The notes beneath the pieces are model-generated. The model was not told the DNA's origin and searched no databases. It saw nothing but the letters and a program-made list of their open reading frames with translations. Of a stretch of 64,000 bases of DNA, positions 1 through 8,028 are shown piece after piece; within the stretch, counting starts at the first letter, position 1; every line of letters starts with the position of its first letter. Source of the stretch: BMS3ABIN04 sp964553325 (GTDB lineage: Bacteria; Bacteroidota; Ignavibacteria; Ignavibacteriales; Melioribacteraceae); contig CAZKKI010000056.1 of NCBI GenBank assembly GCA_964553325.1, forward strand, positions 1-64,000, in the 5' to 3' direction. A program made the position numbers and the translations under genes.

Positions 1-255
1 TACGATTTCACAACGTCCGAAAATCAATTTTACGGTGTGGGCGGTGCTAAAGAATTGGAATCCGGCGTTTGGGGAATGTGGAGCGGCGATGCGGACGCTT
101 CGGGTGTGGTGGATGCGGGCGACCGTAATTTCACTTGGAACAACAGAAATTTATCCGGTTACGAATCTTCCGACGTGGATTTAAGCGGTGTTGTTGATGC
201 AGCCGACAGAAACATTACTTGGAACAACAGAAATAAAAGTTCCGCCGTTCCGTAA
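1..255 (+). CDS. C-terminal fragment of a secreted protein with dockerin-like tail (partial)
   Basis: The frame is open from the first base of the window to the TAA at 253-255, so this is the 3' end of a gene that starts outside; an internal GTG at 37 is not its start. The 84 residues contain two repeats of the pattern D.D.SG.VDA.DRN.TWNNRN, each with a calcium-loop-like arrangement (D-x-D-x-S-G and an Asp at loop position 12) as in dockerin type I modules. The same tail ends the GH16 enzyme immediately downstream. The family and catalytic function of this protein cannot be seen here; by analogy with its neighbour it is probably a secreted, cell-surface or extracellular enzyme. Confidence 0.8.
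   Translation, partial: YDFTTSENQFYGVGGAKELESGVWGMWSGDADASGVVDAGDRNFTWNNRNLSGYESSDVDLSGVVDAADRNITWNNRNKSSAVP
1..255. repeat. Direct repeat copy 1 (3' gene-tail repeat)
   Basis: This 255-bp stretch matches 1535-1789 with three substitutions by eye: one changes Phe to Ser (TTC/TCC) and two are silent. The copy may continue upstream of the window. The identity stops at the stop codon: the bases after TAA differ between the copies. Confidence 0.9.
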
Positions 256-280
256 AACTTAAAATTATAGATGATTACAA

Positions 281-1789
281 ATGAAAAAAAATTATATCGT
301 TGTTATAACTTTTATCTGTACACTATATCTCCCGGCTCAAAGCCTTTTACCCGTTGGTGCATGGGAAATTACTTGGCAAGATGAATTCAATCAACCTGCA
401 AACACACCGCCGGATTCGAAATGGTTTTTCTTCGATGCATGGGGCGACCCGAATAAACTGTGGCGGGATGCGGTTTATACGGAACAAGATGCATTTCACG
501 ACGGGAACGGGAATTTGGTAATACGCGCCCGATTGGAAAATGATACTTTGAAAACTTCCTACATTCAAACTTACAACTGGTCAGTTGATCAATCCCAATG
601 GAGTTTGTTCGGACCCGAAGATGGCAAATATGTTGAAGCGAACATAAAATTGAACGAAATGTCCGCCGGCGGGTTATGGTGCGCATTTTGGCTTTATTCA
701 CCTTCAAATGCATATGACGGAAATCCACAAACCGGTACTGAAATGGATATTATGGAGTACGTACTCGGATACGGTGCGCCGGGTTCATGGACAGCAGTGC
801 TACCCGAAGGAAATACGCTTAATTATTACAATGTTGCAAATCATTGGAATGAAAACGACAATCCGAGCGTAAGCAAATTTGTACGGACAACCGATTACGG
901 TATAAACTTACGCGACGGAAATTTCCACAAGTTTGGAATCGAATGGTATAAAGATAAAGCTATTTATTATTTGGACGGTGACTCCGTATTTTCCACCACT
1001 CAAGGAGTTGCATCGAGTATAACCGAAGCGCTTATTCTTTCCATAGAATACGATGCTCCACCAAATGATGCATGGGGATTGAACGAAAATGTTTTGGATT
1101 ATGCCGACGAATTACCCGACAATTTTGTTATAGATTATGTAAGAGTTTACAAAAAAGTATTTGTACAATTACAAACAAAAATATTTTTGGAAGGTCCGTA
1201 CAATTCAACCGATCATTTAATGAACGAAAACCTTAATTCGCAAATACCGTTAACGTCACCTTATACCGAAGATCCCCGAACCGTTTCATCAATTCCCGCC
1301 GGAGTAGTGGATTGGATATTGGTTGAATTACGCGAAACTCCGGACGGTTCGCCGGTTATTTCTCACAGTGCTTTTCTTTACAAAGACGGAAGAATAGTAA
1401 ACGACGATGCCACGTCGGGAATTATAAAGCTCAATACCTTCGAAAACAATTACTACGTCGTTATCAAACATAGAAATCATCTTACCGTAATGAGTAAATC
1501 TTCCGTTTTCCTCAGCGAAACAAGTTCCGCGCCGTACGATTTCACAACGTCCGAAAATCAATTTTACGGTGTGGGCGGTGCTAAAGAATTGGAATCCGGC
1601 GTTTGGGGAATGTGGAGCGGCGATGCGGACGCTTCGGGTGTGGTGGATGCGGGCGACCGTAATTCCACTTGGAACAACAGAAATTTATCCGGTTACGAAT
1701 CTTCCGACGTGGATTTAAGCGGTGTTGTTGATGCAGCCGATAGAAACATTACTTGGAACAACAGAAACAAAAGTTCCGCCGTTCCGTAA
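281..1789 (+). CDS. Secreted family-16 glycoside hydrolase with dockerin-like tail
   Basis: This is a retaining endo-beta-glycosidase of the GH16 (laminarinase/agarase/lichenase) superfamily. Residues 1-21 look like a Sec signal peptide ending in PAQS. The catalytic jelly-roll domain covers about residues 27-293; the diagnostic E-x-D-x-x-E motif is present as EMDIME at 154-159, giving the nucleophile (E154) and acid/base (E159). Aromatic residues flank the cleft. A second domain follows (about 297-415) that is found in many Ignavibacteria secreted proteins, and the last 84 residues are the two-repeat dockerin-like tail shared with the gene fragment upstream. The exact substrate cannot be read from the sequence. 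There is no YPNPFNP-type T9SS end, so secretion or anchoring may rely on the repeat tail. It lies 25 bp downstream of the preceding stop, so the two could be co-transcribed. Confidence 0.88.
   Translation: MKKNYIVVITFICTLYLPAQSLLPVGAWEITWQDEFNQPANTPPDSKWFFFDAWGDPNKLWRDAVYTEQDAFHDGNGNLVIRARLENDTLKTSYIQTYNWSVDQSQWSLFGPEDGKYVEANIKLNEMSAGGLWCAFWLYSPSNAYDGNPQTGTEMDIMEYVLGYGAPGSWTAVLPEGNTLNYYNVANHWNENDNPSVSKFVRTTDYGINLRDGNFHKFGIEWYKDKAIYYLDGDSVFSTTQGVASSITEALILSIEYDAPPNDAWGLNENVLDYADELPDNFVIDYVRVYKKVFVQLQTKIFLEGPYNSTDHLMNENLNSQIPLTSPYTEDPRTVSSIPAGVVDWILVELRETPDGSPVISHSAFLYKDGRIVNDDATSGIIKLNTFENNYYVVIKHRNHLTVMSKSSVFLSETSSAPYDFTTSENQFYGVGGAKELESGVWGMWSGDADASGVVDAGDRNSTWNNRNLSGYESSDVDLSGVVDAADRNITWNNRNKSSAVP
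1535..1789. repeat. Direct repeat copy 2 (3' gene-tail repeat)
   Basis: Second copy of the 255-bp repeat at 1-255, encoding residues 419-502 of the GH16 protein. The near identity extends over silent positions, so it reflects recent duplication or gene conversion and not only protein-level selection. Confidence 0.9.
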
Positions 1790-1833
1790 TGTTTATGAAT
1801 ATTTGAAATCAGTTCGGTAACAAACCCGAAAAA

Positions 1834-2571
1834 TTATACCTGTAATTTTTTTTCAACTTCTTCTGCAATTTCCGGCGATACCAAAAGTCGGCCGCAAGAC
1901 TCACACGTAAAAAGCCGTTTGTTTGCTTTTATCTCAATCTGGCGTTGAGGCGGAACAACGTTATGGCAACCCGTACAAGCACCGCGGGAAATTGTAGCAA
2001 TAGCCTTGCCCCGTAAGGCTTTTCTCACACGCATATAAGTGTTGTAATCGGATTTTCTGACTTGCGCCGCAACTTTTTCGCGTTCTTTGTTTAACTTGAG
2101 TTCTTCTCTTTCGTTCGCTTTGATTATTTTTTTGAGTTCTTCCTCTTTAACTTTAATTTCCGACTCAAGTTCTTCTACTTGCGGCAGAAGTTCCTCGATC
2201 TCAATTTTCAATTTCTCAATCATATTTTCCGATTCTTTATTCTCATCTTCCAGCTGCACTATTTTCTCTTCGGTATGGTCGATTTCCTTTGTCAACGCAT
2301 CGTATTCTTTATTATTGCGCACTTGATACAATTGGGATTTGAACTTTTTTAAATTTTCGTTTAACCTGGCAATTTCCTCGTCATTGTTTTTTCGTTTTTC
2401 GAGAAGTTCGGTTTTTAAATCTTCCTTTTCTTTTATGTTTGCCTGGATTGACGAAATACGACTTTTTAATTCGTTAACAGCCAAAGGAAGATCGCCACGC
2501 AACTCCTCAAGTTCATCGAGTTGGTCGTCTATTAACTGCAATTCGTACAAAATAGCTAATCGATTATGCAA
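1834..2571 (-). CDS. Coiled-coil zinc-ribbon protein (DUF164 / CT398-like)
   Basis: The 245-residue product has a long alpha-helical coiled coil (about residues 15-175, dominated by Glu, Lys and Leu) followed by a C4 zinc ribbon: CTGC at 199-202 and CESC at 223-226. This is the architecture of the DUF164 family, widespread, without a firmly established biochemical role and suggested to be a nucleic-acid or protein adaptor. The start is a TTG that overlaps the end of the upstream nif3-like gene by 8 bp and is preceded by AAGGAG at a normal distance, indicating translational coupling. The pair Nif3-like/zinc ribbon is a recurrent gene order in bacteria. Confidence 0.85.
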   Translation of the reverse strand: MHNRLAILYELQLIDDQLDELEELRGDLPLAVNELKSRISSIQANIKEKEDLKTELLEKRKNNDEEIARLNENLKKFKSQLYQVRNNKEYDALTKEIDHTEEKIVQLEDENKESENMIEKLKIEIEELLPQVEELESEIKVKEEELKKIIKANEREELKLNKEREKVAAQVRKSDYNTYMRVRKALRGKAIATISRGACTGCHNVVPPQRQIEIKANKRLFTCESCGRLLVSPEIAEEVEKKLQV

Positions 2572-3700
2572 TTTGGTTTTCTCCTTTTTTATTATAAAAT
2601 TTCACAGGGTTCGTAGACCCTTTATATTTTAAAACCTTTACATTTTCTTTCTTTTCGCGTATAAATTTCACCAACATATTTTTTACAACATTAAGCGAAA
2701 AAATTTCCGTTTCGTAATGACCCGCATCGATAAACAGAATTTTATTTTCGCCGTCTTGAAAAGTATGATATTTTACATCCGCCGTAACAAAAGCGTCGGC
2801 TTTTGCGGAAATAGCTTCGTTTAACAAATCGCTGCAACTTCCTCCGCACACCGCCACGGTTTTAATTTTTCCCTTTTTCCCGTTAGTATAGCGAAGATTA
2901 TCGATTTTAAGCGAATCGCACACGAAAGCAAGAAATTCATTTGTACTCATCGGTTTGTTTAGTTCACCTAACGCTCCCATTCCAAAGTTCGGATTAGGAT
3001 TTTTAAGCGGATAAATATCGAAAGCGGGTTCTTCATACGGATGAGCTTTTAACATTGCGGCAACCGCTTTGCCAAGGTTCCAATCGCTAACTAAAACTTC
3101 CAACCTTGTTTCGGGGACCGTTTCAAATTTTTCTCTTTCACCCACGGCAGGATTGGTTTCCTCCGACCCTTCGAATGTTCCGGTGCCGTTTAATCTGTAA
3201 CTGCATTTTTTGTATTCTCCGATAACACCGCCACCCGCGGAAAAAATCGCCTTCGAAACTTTTTCTAGTGAATTCTCTGGAACGAACACGGTTAATTTAT
3301 TCAGCGTATTATCCAAATTTTTCAGAAAGCGAATATTTTTTAGCTTCATGGTTTTAGCCAATTCATAGCTCACACCGTTTTTTGTAAAATCCAAATTAGT
3401 ATGAGCCGAATAAACCGTAATATCGTGTTTAATAATTTTACTGATTAATTTCGCTTTCGGGTTATTGCGAACATCGAGTTTGTAAATCGGGTAAAAAATT
3501 AACGGGTGGTGGGTAATTATTAAATTGCAATTATTTGCAATGGCGGTATCAAGGGCTTTTTCGGTTAAATCGAGACAAAGGAAAATTTTATTTACCTTAC
3601 TTTCCGCCGAACCAACTTGAAGTCCGACGTTGTCCCTTTCCCATGCCGCTCCGGGTGGAGCCCAATTTTCCAAATATGTTATTATTTCTTTTGCTGTCAT
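2564..3700 (-). CDS. Nif3-like dinuclear metal-centre protein (YbgI/YqfO type)
   Basis: The 378-residue protein belongs to the Nif3/YbgI family (often labelled GTP cyclohydrolase type 2 homologue), toroidal hexamers with a two-metal site. Metal ligands are recognisable: THHP (H64, H65), HTNLD (H100, D104) and a C-terminal DAGHYETE. The length, with a middle insert (about residues 125-235, containing HPYEEPAFDIYPL), fits the longer YqfO subfamily with its inserted PII-like domain. Its physiological substrate is not established. The start codon directly follows the T-run of a strong terminator-like hairpin (3704-3737) and no normal Shine-Dalgarno sequence is close to it, so either the ATG is used in an unusual way or the start is further in. 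Confidence 0.88.
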   Translation of the reverse strand: MTAKEIITYLENWAPPGAAWERDNVGLQVGSAESKVNKIFLCLDLTEKALDTAIANNCNLIITHHPLIFYPIYKLDVRNNPKAKLISKIIKHDITVYSAHTNLDFTKNGVSYELAKTMKLKNIRFLKNLDNTLNKLTVFVPENSLEKVSKAIFSAGGGVIGEYKKCSYRLNGTGTFEGSEETNPAVGEREKFETVPETRLEVLVSDWNLGKAVAAMLKAHPYEEPAFDIYPLKNPNPNFGMGALGELNKPMSTNEFLAFVCDSLKIDNLRYTNGKKGKIKTVAVCGGSCSDLLNEAISAKADAFVTADVKYHTFQDGENKILFIDAGHYETEIFSLNVVKNMLVKFIREKKENVKVLKYKGSTNPVKFYNKKGENQIA

Positions 3701-3703
3701 AAA

Positions 3704-3737
3704 AAAAATGCACCCTTTTTTAGGAGTGCATTTTGAT
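3704..3737 (-). terminator. Rho-independent terminator-like hairpin ending the hydrogenase operon
   Basis: On the minus strand AATGCAC pairs with GTGCATT (3726-3732 with 3707-3713), extended by CCT/AGG past one bulged base, and is followed by a run of eight T. It is correctly oriented to end transcription after the hydrogenase protease gene, whose stop is at 3925. The T-run touches the ATG of the nif3-like gene. Confidence 0.75.
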
Positions 3738-3924
3738 ATAAATTCCCTTTTTTTCGGAATATTCTGGTATTTTCTTATCGCTCGTGTAAAATTTTACTGA
3801 TTTCATATTTTTGAACTATACAATATAGCTTTTTTATGAATTATTTACAACATTTTGTCTGATTATCAGTTACAGAAATGTTAAATAAAAAAATTTCAAA
3901 TGCGGAATGAAATTATAATTAAAA

Positions 3925-4407
3925 CTACTTTTCTAATTGTTCGGATTCACCCAGCAGTTGTAATACCGAGTCGATTACTTTCGGAATTGCCTGTTCTACT
4001 TCGGGAGATAAAGACAGGGTCATATTTTGAAGCTCTTTGATGGTTATTGTGATAAGTTGCATTTTAGGCAAACCGCTGGTCAACACTGCCGTTTCAATTA
4101 AATCGCGCAATCCTATATCATGTGCGCTTAAAGCTGTCGGAAAATCCGATGCAAATTTAGGTTGAATAACCGATACGGTTCCAACGGGTTTATTATCCAT
4201 TGTTGCATCAATTAGAATGATACGGGAATAGTTTTCAAAGAAAGATAATAAATGGAACCCTCCCGTTCCTCCGTCGACAATGTCGACATTATTCCATTTA
4301 TATTTTTCGCTTAATAATCTTGCAATATGGCATCCGATGCCTTCGTCGCCAAGCAAAATGTTTCCGATCCCAAGAATTACGGTTTTTGCAGCAGGTTGTT
4401 TTTTCAC
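3925..4407 (-). CDS. hyaD: [NiFe]-hydrogenase maturation endopeptidase
   Basis: This 160-residue protein is the HyaD/HybD/HupD-type protease that removes the C-terminal extension of the hydrogenase large subunit once nickel is inserted. The nickel-sensing residues of the family are present: E22 in GDEGIG, D67 in LIDATMD and H96 in SAHDIG, matching E16, D62 and H93 of E. coli HybD. Translation starts at a GTG. It is the last gene of the structural operon, 56 bp after the cytochrome gene, with a 10-bp-stem hairpin in the gap that could lower its expression compared with the structural subunits. Confidence 0.93.
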   Translation of the reverse strand: MKKQPAAKTVILGIGNILLGDEGIGCHIARLLSEKYKWNNVDIVDGGTGGFHLLSFFENYSRIILIDATMDNKPVGTVSVIQPKFASDFPTALSAHDIGLRDLIETAVLTSGLPKMQLITITIKELQNMTLSLSPEVEQAIPKVIDSVLQLLGESEQLEK

Positions 4408-4419
4408 GTTATTAAAATA

Positions 4420-4453
4420 CCGGTCAAAGTCTTAAAAACATTTCTTTGACCGG
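4420..4453. repeat. Intergenic inverted repeat between cytochrome b and protease genes
   Basis: CCGGTCAAAG (4420-4429) and CTTTGACCGG (4444-4453) form a perfect 10-bp stem with a 14-base loop. On the minus strand it is followed by an interrupted T/A stretch and not by a clean T-run, so it may act as a leaky terminator, an RNA-processing or a stability element in the operon. Confidence 0.7.
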
Positions 4454-4463
4454 CACCCGATTA

Positions 4464-5153
4464 TCAATGAGTAATATCGTCTTTTAATCTATCTTTTTCT
4501 ATAAACTTCCATCCTCCCACCATAGAAGATAATGTACCTCTTCCTTCAACATAATCATGGTAGAAAACGAGGTACACGTGAATCATTGCAAAAATAATAA
4601 AAAACCACATCATAATATGATGCCATACTCTTACATAAGCATCACCGCCCATTAACGGTACTATCCAATCAAACAATTGCGGGAACCATGAGTTACTCAT
4701 AGCTGCATACAATCCGAATCCGGTAATTGCTTGGAAAAGAAAAACCAGAAAAGTTAAAAAATACATAAATCCCGCCAAAGCATTATGTCCAATCGCTTTA
4801 AGAGGTTCTTGAGAAATTTGCAGAACATCAATTTTTATCACTTTAAGAATCTCTTCAAAATGTTCTTTTTTATGCGGAATAAAAGTATTCCACTTTGCGA
4901 ACCTATTGGAAACAAACCCAAAATAGATTCTATACACAAAATTGAAGAAGAAAATAAATGCAAATACAAAATGAACAAATCTCACGGTTCCAAACCAATA
5001 GCTGGAAAATGCTTCGGAGGAACTTTGAATAGCAGGAGGATTTCCGATTATGTAACCGGTTACCGCCAATACCGCAATGCTAACGGCATTTATCCAATGA
5101 AACAATCTTACCGGTAACTGCCAAACGTAAATTCTTTTCATATCATTATTCAT
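4464..5153 (-). CDS. hyaC: Ni/Fe-hydrogenase b-type cytochrome subunit
   Basis: A 229-residue di-haem cytochrome b of the HyaC/HupC family, which anchors the hydrogenase dimer to the membrane and passes electrons from the distal iron-sulfur cluster to quinone. Four hydrophobic segments carry histidines at expected positions: near residue 19 in LFHWINAV, in the RFVHFVF segment, in AIGHNALAGF and in RVWHHIMMW with a further His in AMIHVYLVF. It follows the large-subunit gene by 8 bp and has a strong GGGGGC ribosome-binding site. Its presence marks the enzyme as a respiratory, membrane-bound uptake hydrogenase. Confidence 0.92.
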   Translation of the reverse strand: MNNDMKRIYVWQLPVRLFHWINAVSIAVLAVTGYIIGNPPAIQSSSEAFSSYWFGTVRFVHFVFAFIFFFNFVYRIYFGFVSNRFAKWNTFIPHKKEHFEEILKVIKIDVLQISQEPLKAIGHNALAGFMYFLTFLVFLFQAITGFGLYAAMSNSWFPQLFDWIVPLMGGDAYVRVWHHIMMWFFIIFAMIHVYLVFYHDYVEGRGTLSSMVGGWKFIEKDRLKDDITH

Positions 5154-5161
5154 ATCGCCCC

Positions 5162-6880
5162 CTAAAATGTTTCGATATTGTGGACATATGTGCCGCTCTC
5201 ATCGTACAGATGCACCGCGCAGGCAAGGCAGGGGTCAAACGAATGAATTGTTCTGATAATTTCCAACGGTTGTTCCGGATCTGCAACCGGGGTTCCGATT
5301 AAAGATTCTTCGTAAGCCGAACGTTGTCCTTCGGGATCCCGCGGAGATGCATTCCATGTTGTTGGAACGACCATTTGATAGTTATTAATCTTTTTGTCTT
5401 TAATAACAATCCAATGTGCCAATGCGCCTCTGGGTGCTTCGGTCAAACCGACACCCTTTGCTTCGGATGGCCAAGTATCAGGTTCCCATTTTTCCATATT
5501 TGCCATTCGTTCGTCTCCGTTTTTAATATTGGCAATCAGTTGGTCGTAAAACTCAAGAGCCCATGTTGCCACAACAGCGGATTCTATACCACGTGCAGCG
5601 GTTCTTCCCAACGTCGAAAACAACGCTTCCACCGGTGCATTTAATTTCTTTAAAACCGCATTCGTCAGTTCAACAACCGGTTCTACACCTTTTGCATAAG
5701 CAACTAACATTCTTGCCAACGGCCCCACTTCCATCGGCTTGTTTTTCCACCTCGGGGTTTTTAACCAACTGTATTTCGATTCTACATTTAAGTATTCATA
5801 CGGAGGAGTTGGTCCGGTATAGTTTAATTTGGTTTCGCCTTTCCAAGGATGTTTTCCTACGGTGTCGCCATCGGAATATTCATAATAAGAATGTGCAATA
5901 TATTCTTTAATTTCTTCCTCATCCGTCGGGTCAATTTCTACAACTTCTTTTAAATTTCGATTCAAAATTATTCCGCGAGGCAATTTAAAACTGGAAATAT
6001 CATCGTAACCGTTAGCCGGTAAATCGCCATAAGCCAAGTAGTTTGTTAATCCCCCGCCTATTGACGCCCAATCGAGATAATACGGTGCAACCGCTAAAAG
6101 ATCGGGTATATATACTTGCTCGATAAATGTTTTGGCATCTTTTAATAATTTATGGATGTATGCCAATCTTTCCATGTTAAGAGCGTTCGCCTCATCGATA
6201 TTTATTGAAACTGGTGCTCCTCCAACAAGATAATTCGGATGCGGATTTTTACCACCTAAAATAGCATGTATTTTTACAATTTCTTTCTGCCATTCAAGAG
6301 CTTCGAGGTAGTGAGCAACTCCAATTAAATTTACTTCGGGCGGAAGTTTATAAGCCGAGTGCCCCCAATAACCGTTTGCAAAAATACCGAGTTGGCCACT
6401 TTCCACAAATGTTGTTAATCGCTGTTGAATCGATTTGAAATATTTCGGTGAGCTTTTAGGCCAAGCTGAAATACTTTGAGCAATTTCCGATGTAGCTTTC
6501 GGATCGGCTTTAAGAGCGCTTACCACATCCACCCAATCAAGCGCATGCAAATGATAAAAATGAACAACGTGATCTTGCATGAACTGAGTACAGAACATTA
6601 GATTACGAACCAGTTCAGCATTCGGTGGAATTTTTATATCCAATGCATTTTCCACGCACCTGACCGATGCCAGTGCATGCACCGTTGTACATACCCCGCA
6701 AACTCTTTCGGTAAAAGCCCATGCGTCTCTTGGGTCTCTGCCTTGAAGAATCAATTCTATACCTCGTACCATTGTACCCGAACTATAAGCATTAACAATT
6801 TTACCGTTTTTAATTTCGGCTTCTATCCGAAGGTGACCTTCGATTCGTGTAACCGGATCAACCACTATTCGTCTAGCCAT
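5162..6880 (-). CDS. hyaB: [NiFe]-hydrogenase large subunit
   Basis: This subunit carries the NiFe(CN)2CO active site. From the chosen ATG (6880; 572 residues) the L1 motif RVCGVCTTVH gives C61, C64 and H68, and the L2 motif DPCLACAVH gives C551 and C554. The 15 residues after VH (LYDES... to the end) are the extension removed by the protease encoded two genes downstream. A GTG nine bases upstream lies inside the excellent AAGGAGGTG ribosome-binding site and is rejected as the start. The ATG overlaps the small-subunit stop by 8 bp, which suggests coupled translation. The protein is exported together with the small subunit by the Tat route in this family. Confidence 0.96.
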   Translation of the reverse strand: MARRIVVDPVTRIEGHLRIEAEIKNGKIVNAYSSGTMVRGIELILQGRDPRDAWAFTERVCGVCTTVHALASVRCVENALDIKIPPNAELVRNLMFCTQFMQDHVVHFYHLHALDWVDVVSALKADPKATSEIAQSISAWPKSSPKYFKSIQQRLTTFVESGQLGIFANGYWGHSAYKLPPEVNLIGVAHYLEALEWQKEIVKIHAILGGKNPHPNYLVGGAPVSINIDEANALNMERLAYIHKLLKDAKTFIEQVYIPDLLAVAPYYLDWASIGGGLTNYLAYGDLPANGYDDISSFKLPRGIILNRNLKEVVEIDPTDEEEIKEYIAHSYYEYSDGDTVGKHPWKGETKLNYTGPTPPYEYLNVESKYSWLKTPRWKNKPMEVGPLARMLVAYAKGVEPVVELTNAVLKKLNAPVEALFSTLGRTAARGIESAVVATWALEFYDQLIANIKNGDERMANMEKWEPDTWPSEAKGVGLTEAPRGALAHWIVIKDKKINNYQMVVPTTWNASPRDPEGQRSAYEESLIGTPVADPEQPLEIIRTIHSFDPCLACAVHLYDESGTYVHNIETF

Positions 6881-8003
6881 TGTTTTCACCTCCTTCTTTC
6901 TCTAAGTTGGTAATTCTTGAGCTATCAACTCCTTTTTTAATTTCTTTTCGTTTTTTGATATTAGTTGATATAGCATGAGCTGCAATTCCCGCAGCAGTTC
7001 CAACGCCAAGCGCTACGCCAATGTCGTCGGCTGTAGTTTCAATACCAAAACCCGGGAACGAGGGAAGGTGTTTATAAAACGGGCCGTTATCCCAAAAATC
7101 GTTTTCACTACATCCCAAACAACCATGACCCGATTGAATCGGATAACTAACGCCGTTATTCCATTTATTTATTGCACAAGAATTATACGTAACTGGTCCA
7201 CGACATCCGACTTTATACAAACAATATCCTTTTTTAGCATTTTCATCGTCAAAAGATTCAACAAACAAGCCCGCATCGTAATTCGGTCTTCTGTAACATG
7301 TATCGTGTACTCTTCTCGAATAAAACGCTTTAGGTCGTCCTTGGCCGTCTAATTCGGGAATTCTATCGAATGTTAATATATGTAATATTGTACCCGCCAT
7401 CACTTCGGCAATCGGCGGGCATCCGGGTACGTTAATTATCGGTTTGCCTTTAATTAATTTTTTAACAGTTGTGGCGCTAGTGGGATTCGGCTTGGCAGAT
7501 TGAACACAACCGTAAGTAGCACAGTTTCCCCATGCAATTATAGCTTTTGCACCTTGTGCCGTTTCATGTAAAATTTGCTCCATCGTTTTTCCCGCAATAC
7601 AGCAATACACTCCGCCGTTTCCAACGGGGATCGAACCTTCCACGCATAAGATGTATTTCCCGTTATACTTTTGCATTGTATCGTGCAAACATTTTTCCGC
7701 TTGGAATCCAGCCGCTGCTTGAAGCGTTTCGGTATAGTCCAAGGAAATATAATCCAAAATAATATCACCAACAATTGGGTGTGATGTTCTTATAAATGAT
7801 TCGCTACAGCACGTGCATTCTTGGCCGTGTAGCCAAATTACGGGAACACGGGATTTGGTTTCCATTGCATGAACAACTTTGCCGATTAAGCTTGACTCCA
7901 GACCGAGAAATGCAGCCGTCCATGCACAAAATTTAAGGAAGTCTCGTCTCGAGTATCCTTTCGCTTTAATTTCTTCCCACATTGTCGGGGAATTTTCACT
8001 CAT
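6873..8003 (-). CDS. hyaA: [NiFe]-hydrogenase small subunit, oxygen-tolerant type, Tat-exported
   Basis: A 376-residue iron-sulfur subunit. The N-terminus has a Tat signal with SRRDFLK (18-24) and a hydrophobic stretch. The proximal-cluster region reads ECTCCSES, giving C63, C65 and C66, and later GNCATYGCVQ, giving C161 and C166. The additional cysteines C65 and C166 correspond to the two supernumerary cysteines (C19 and C120 in E. coli Hyd-1) that ligate the 4Fe-3S cluster of oxygen-tolerant enzymes; standard enzymes have glycine at both places. Medial and distal cluster ligands (His and Cys near residues 235-315) are present, and a Gly/Ala-rich hydrophobic helix near 328-346 is the likely C-terminal membrane anchor. 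A strong AGGAGG site precedes the ATG. Confidence 0.95.
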   Translation of the reverse strand: MSENSPTMWEEIKAKGYSRRDFLKFCAWTAAFLGLESSLIGKVVHAMETKSRVPVIWLHGQECTCCSESFIRTSHPIVGDIILDYISLDYTETLQAAAGFQAEKCLHDTMQKYNGKYILCVEGSIPVGNGGVYCCIAGKTMEQILHETAQGAKAIIAWGNCATYGCVQSAKPNPTSATTVKKLIKGKPIINVPGCPPIAEVMAGTILHILTFDRIPELDGQGRPKAFYSRRVHDTCYRRPNYDAGLFVESFDDENAKKGYCLYKVGCRGPVTYNSCAINKWNNGVSYPIQSGHGCLGCSENDFWDNGPFYKHLPSFPGFGIETTADDIGVALGVGTAAGIAAHAISTNIKKRKEIKKGVDSSRITNLEKEGGENNG

Positions 8004-8028
8004 GGGTACCTCCTATTTTTCTTAGTTA

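Noticed and set aside
37..255. Independent small gene starting at the GTG at 37
   Set aside because: The frame is open to base 1 and matches the tail of the downstream enzyme, so it is the 3' end of a longer gene.
1..1789. Insertion sequence or transposon flanked by the 255-bp direct repeats
   Set aside because: The repeats are coding tails ending at stop codons, and the DNA between them is a complete GH16 gene without transposase or terminal inverted repeats.
2087..2632. Serine/phenylalanine-rich open frames on the plus strand
   Set aside because: They are antisense to the Glu/Lys-rich coiled coil of the DUF164 gene; such composition is the expected shadow.
6880..6889. GTG at 6889 as start of the hydrogenase large subunit
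   Set aside because: The GTG is part of the AGGAGGTG ribosome-binding site of the ATG at 6880, which gives the family-typical N-terminus.
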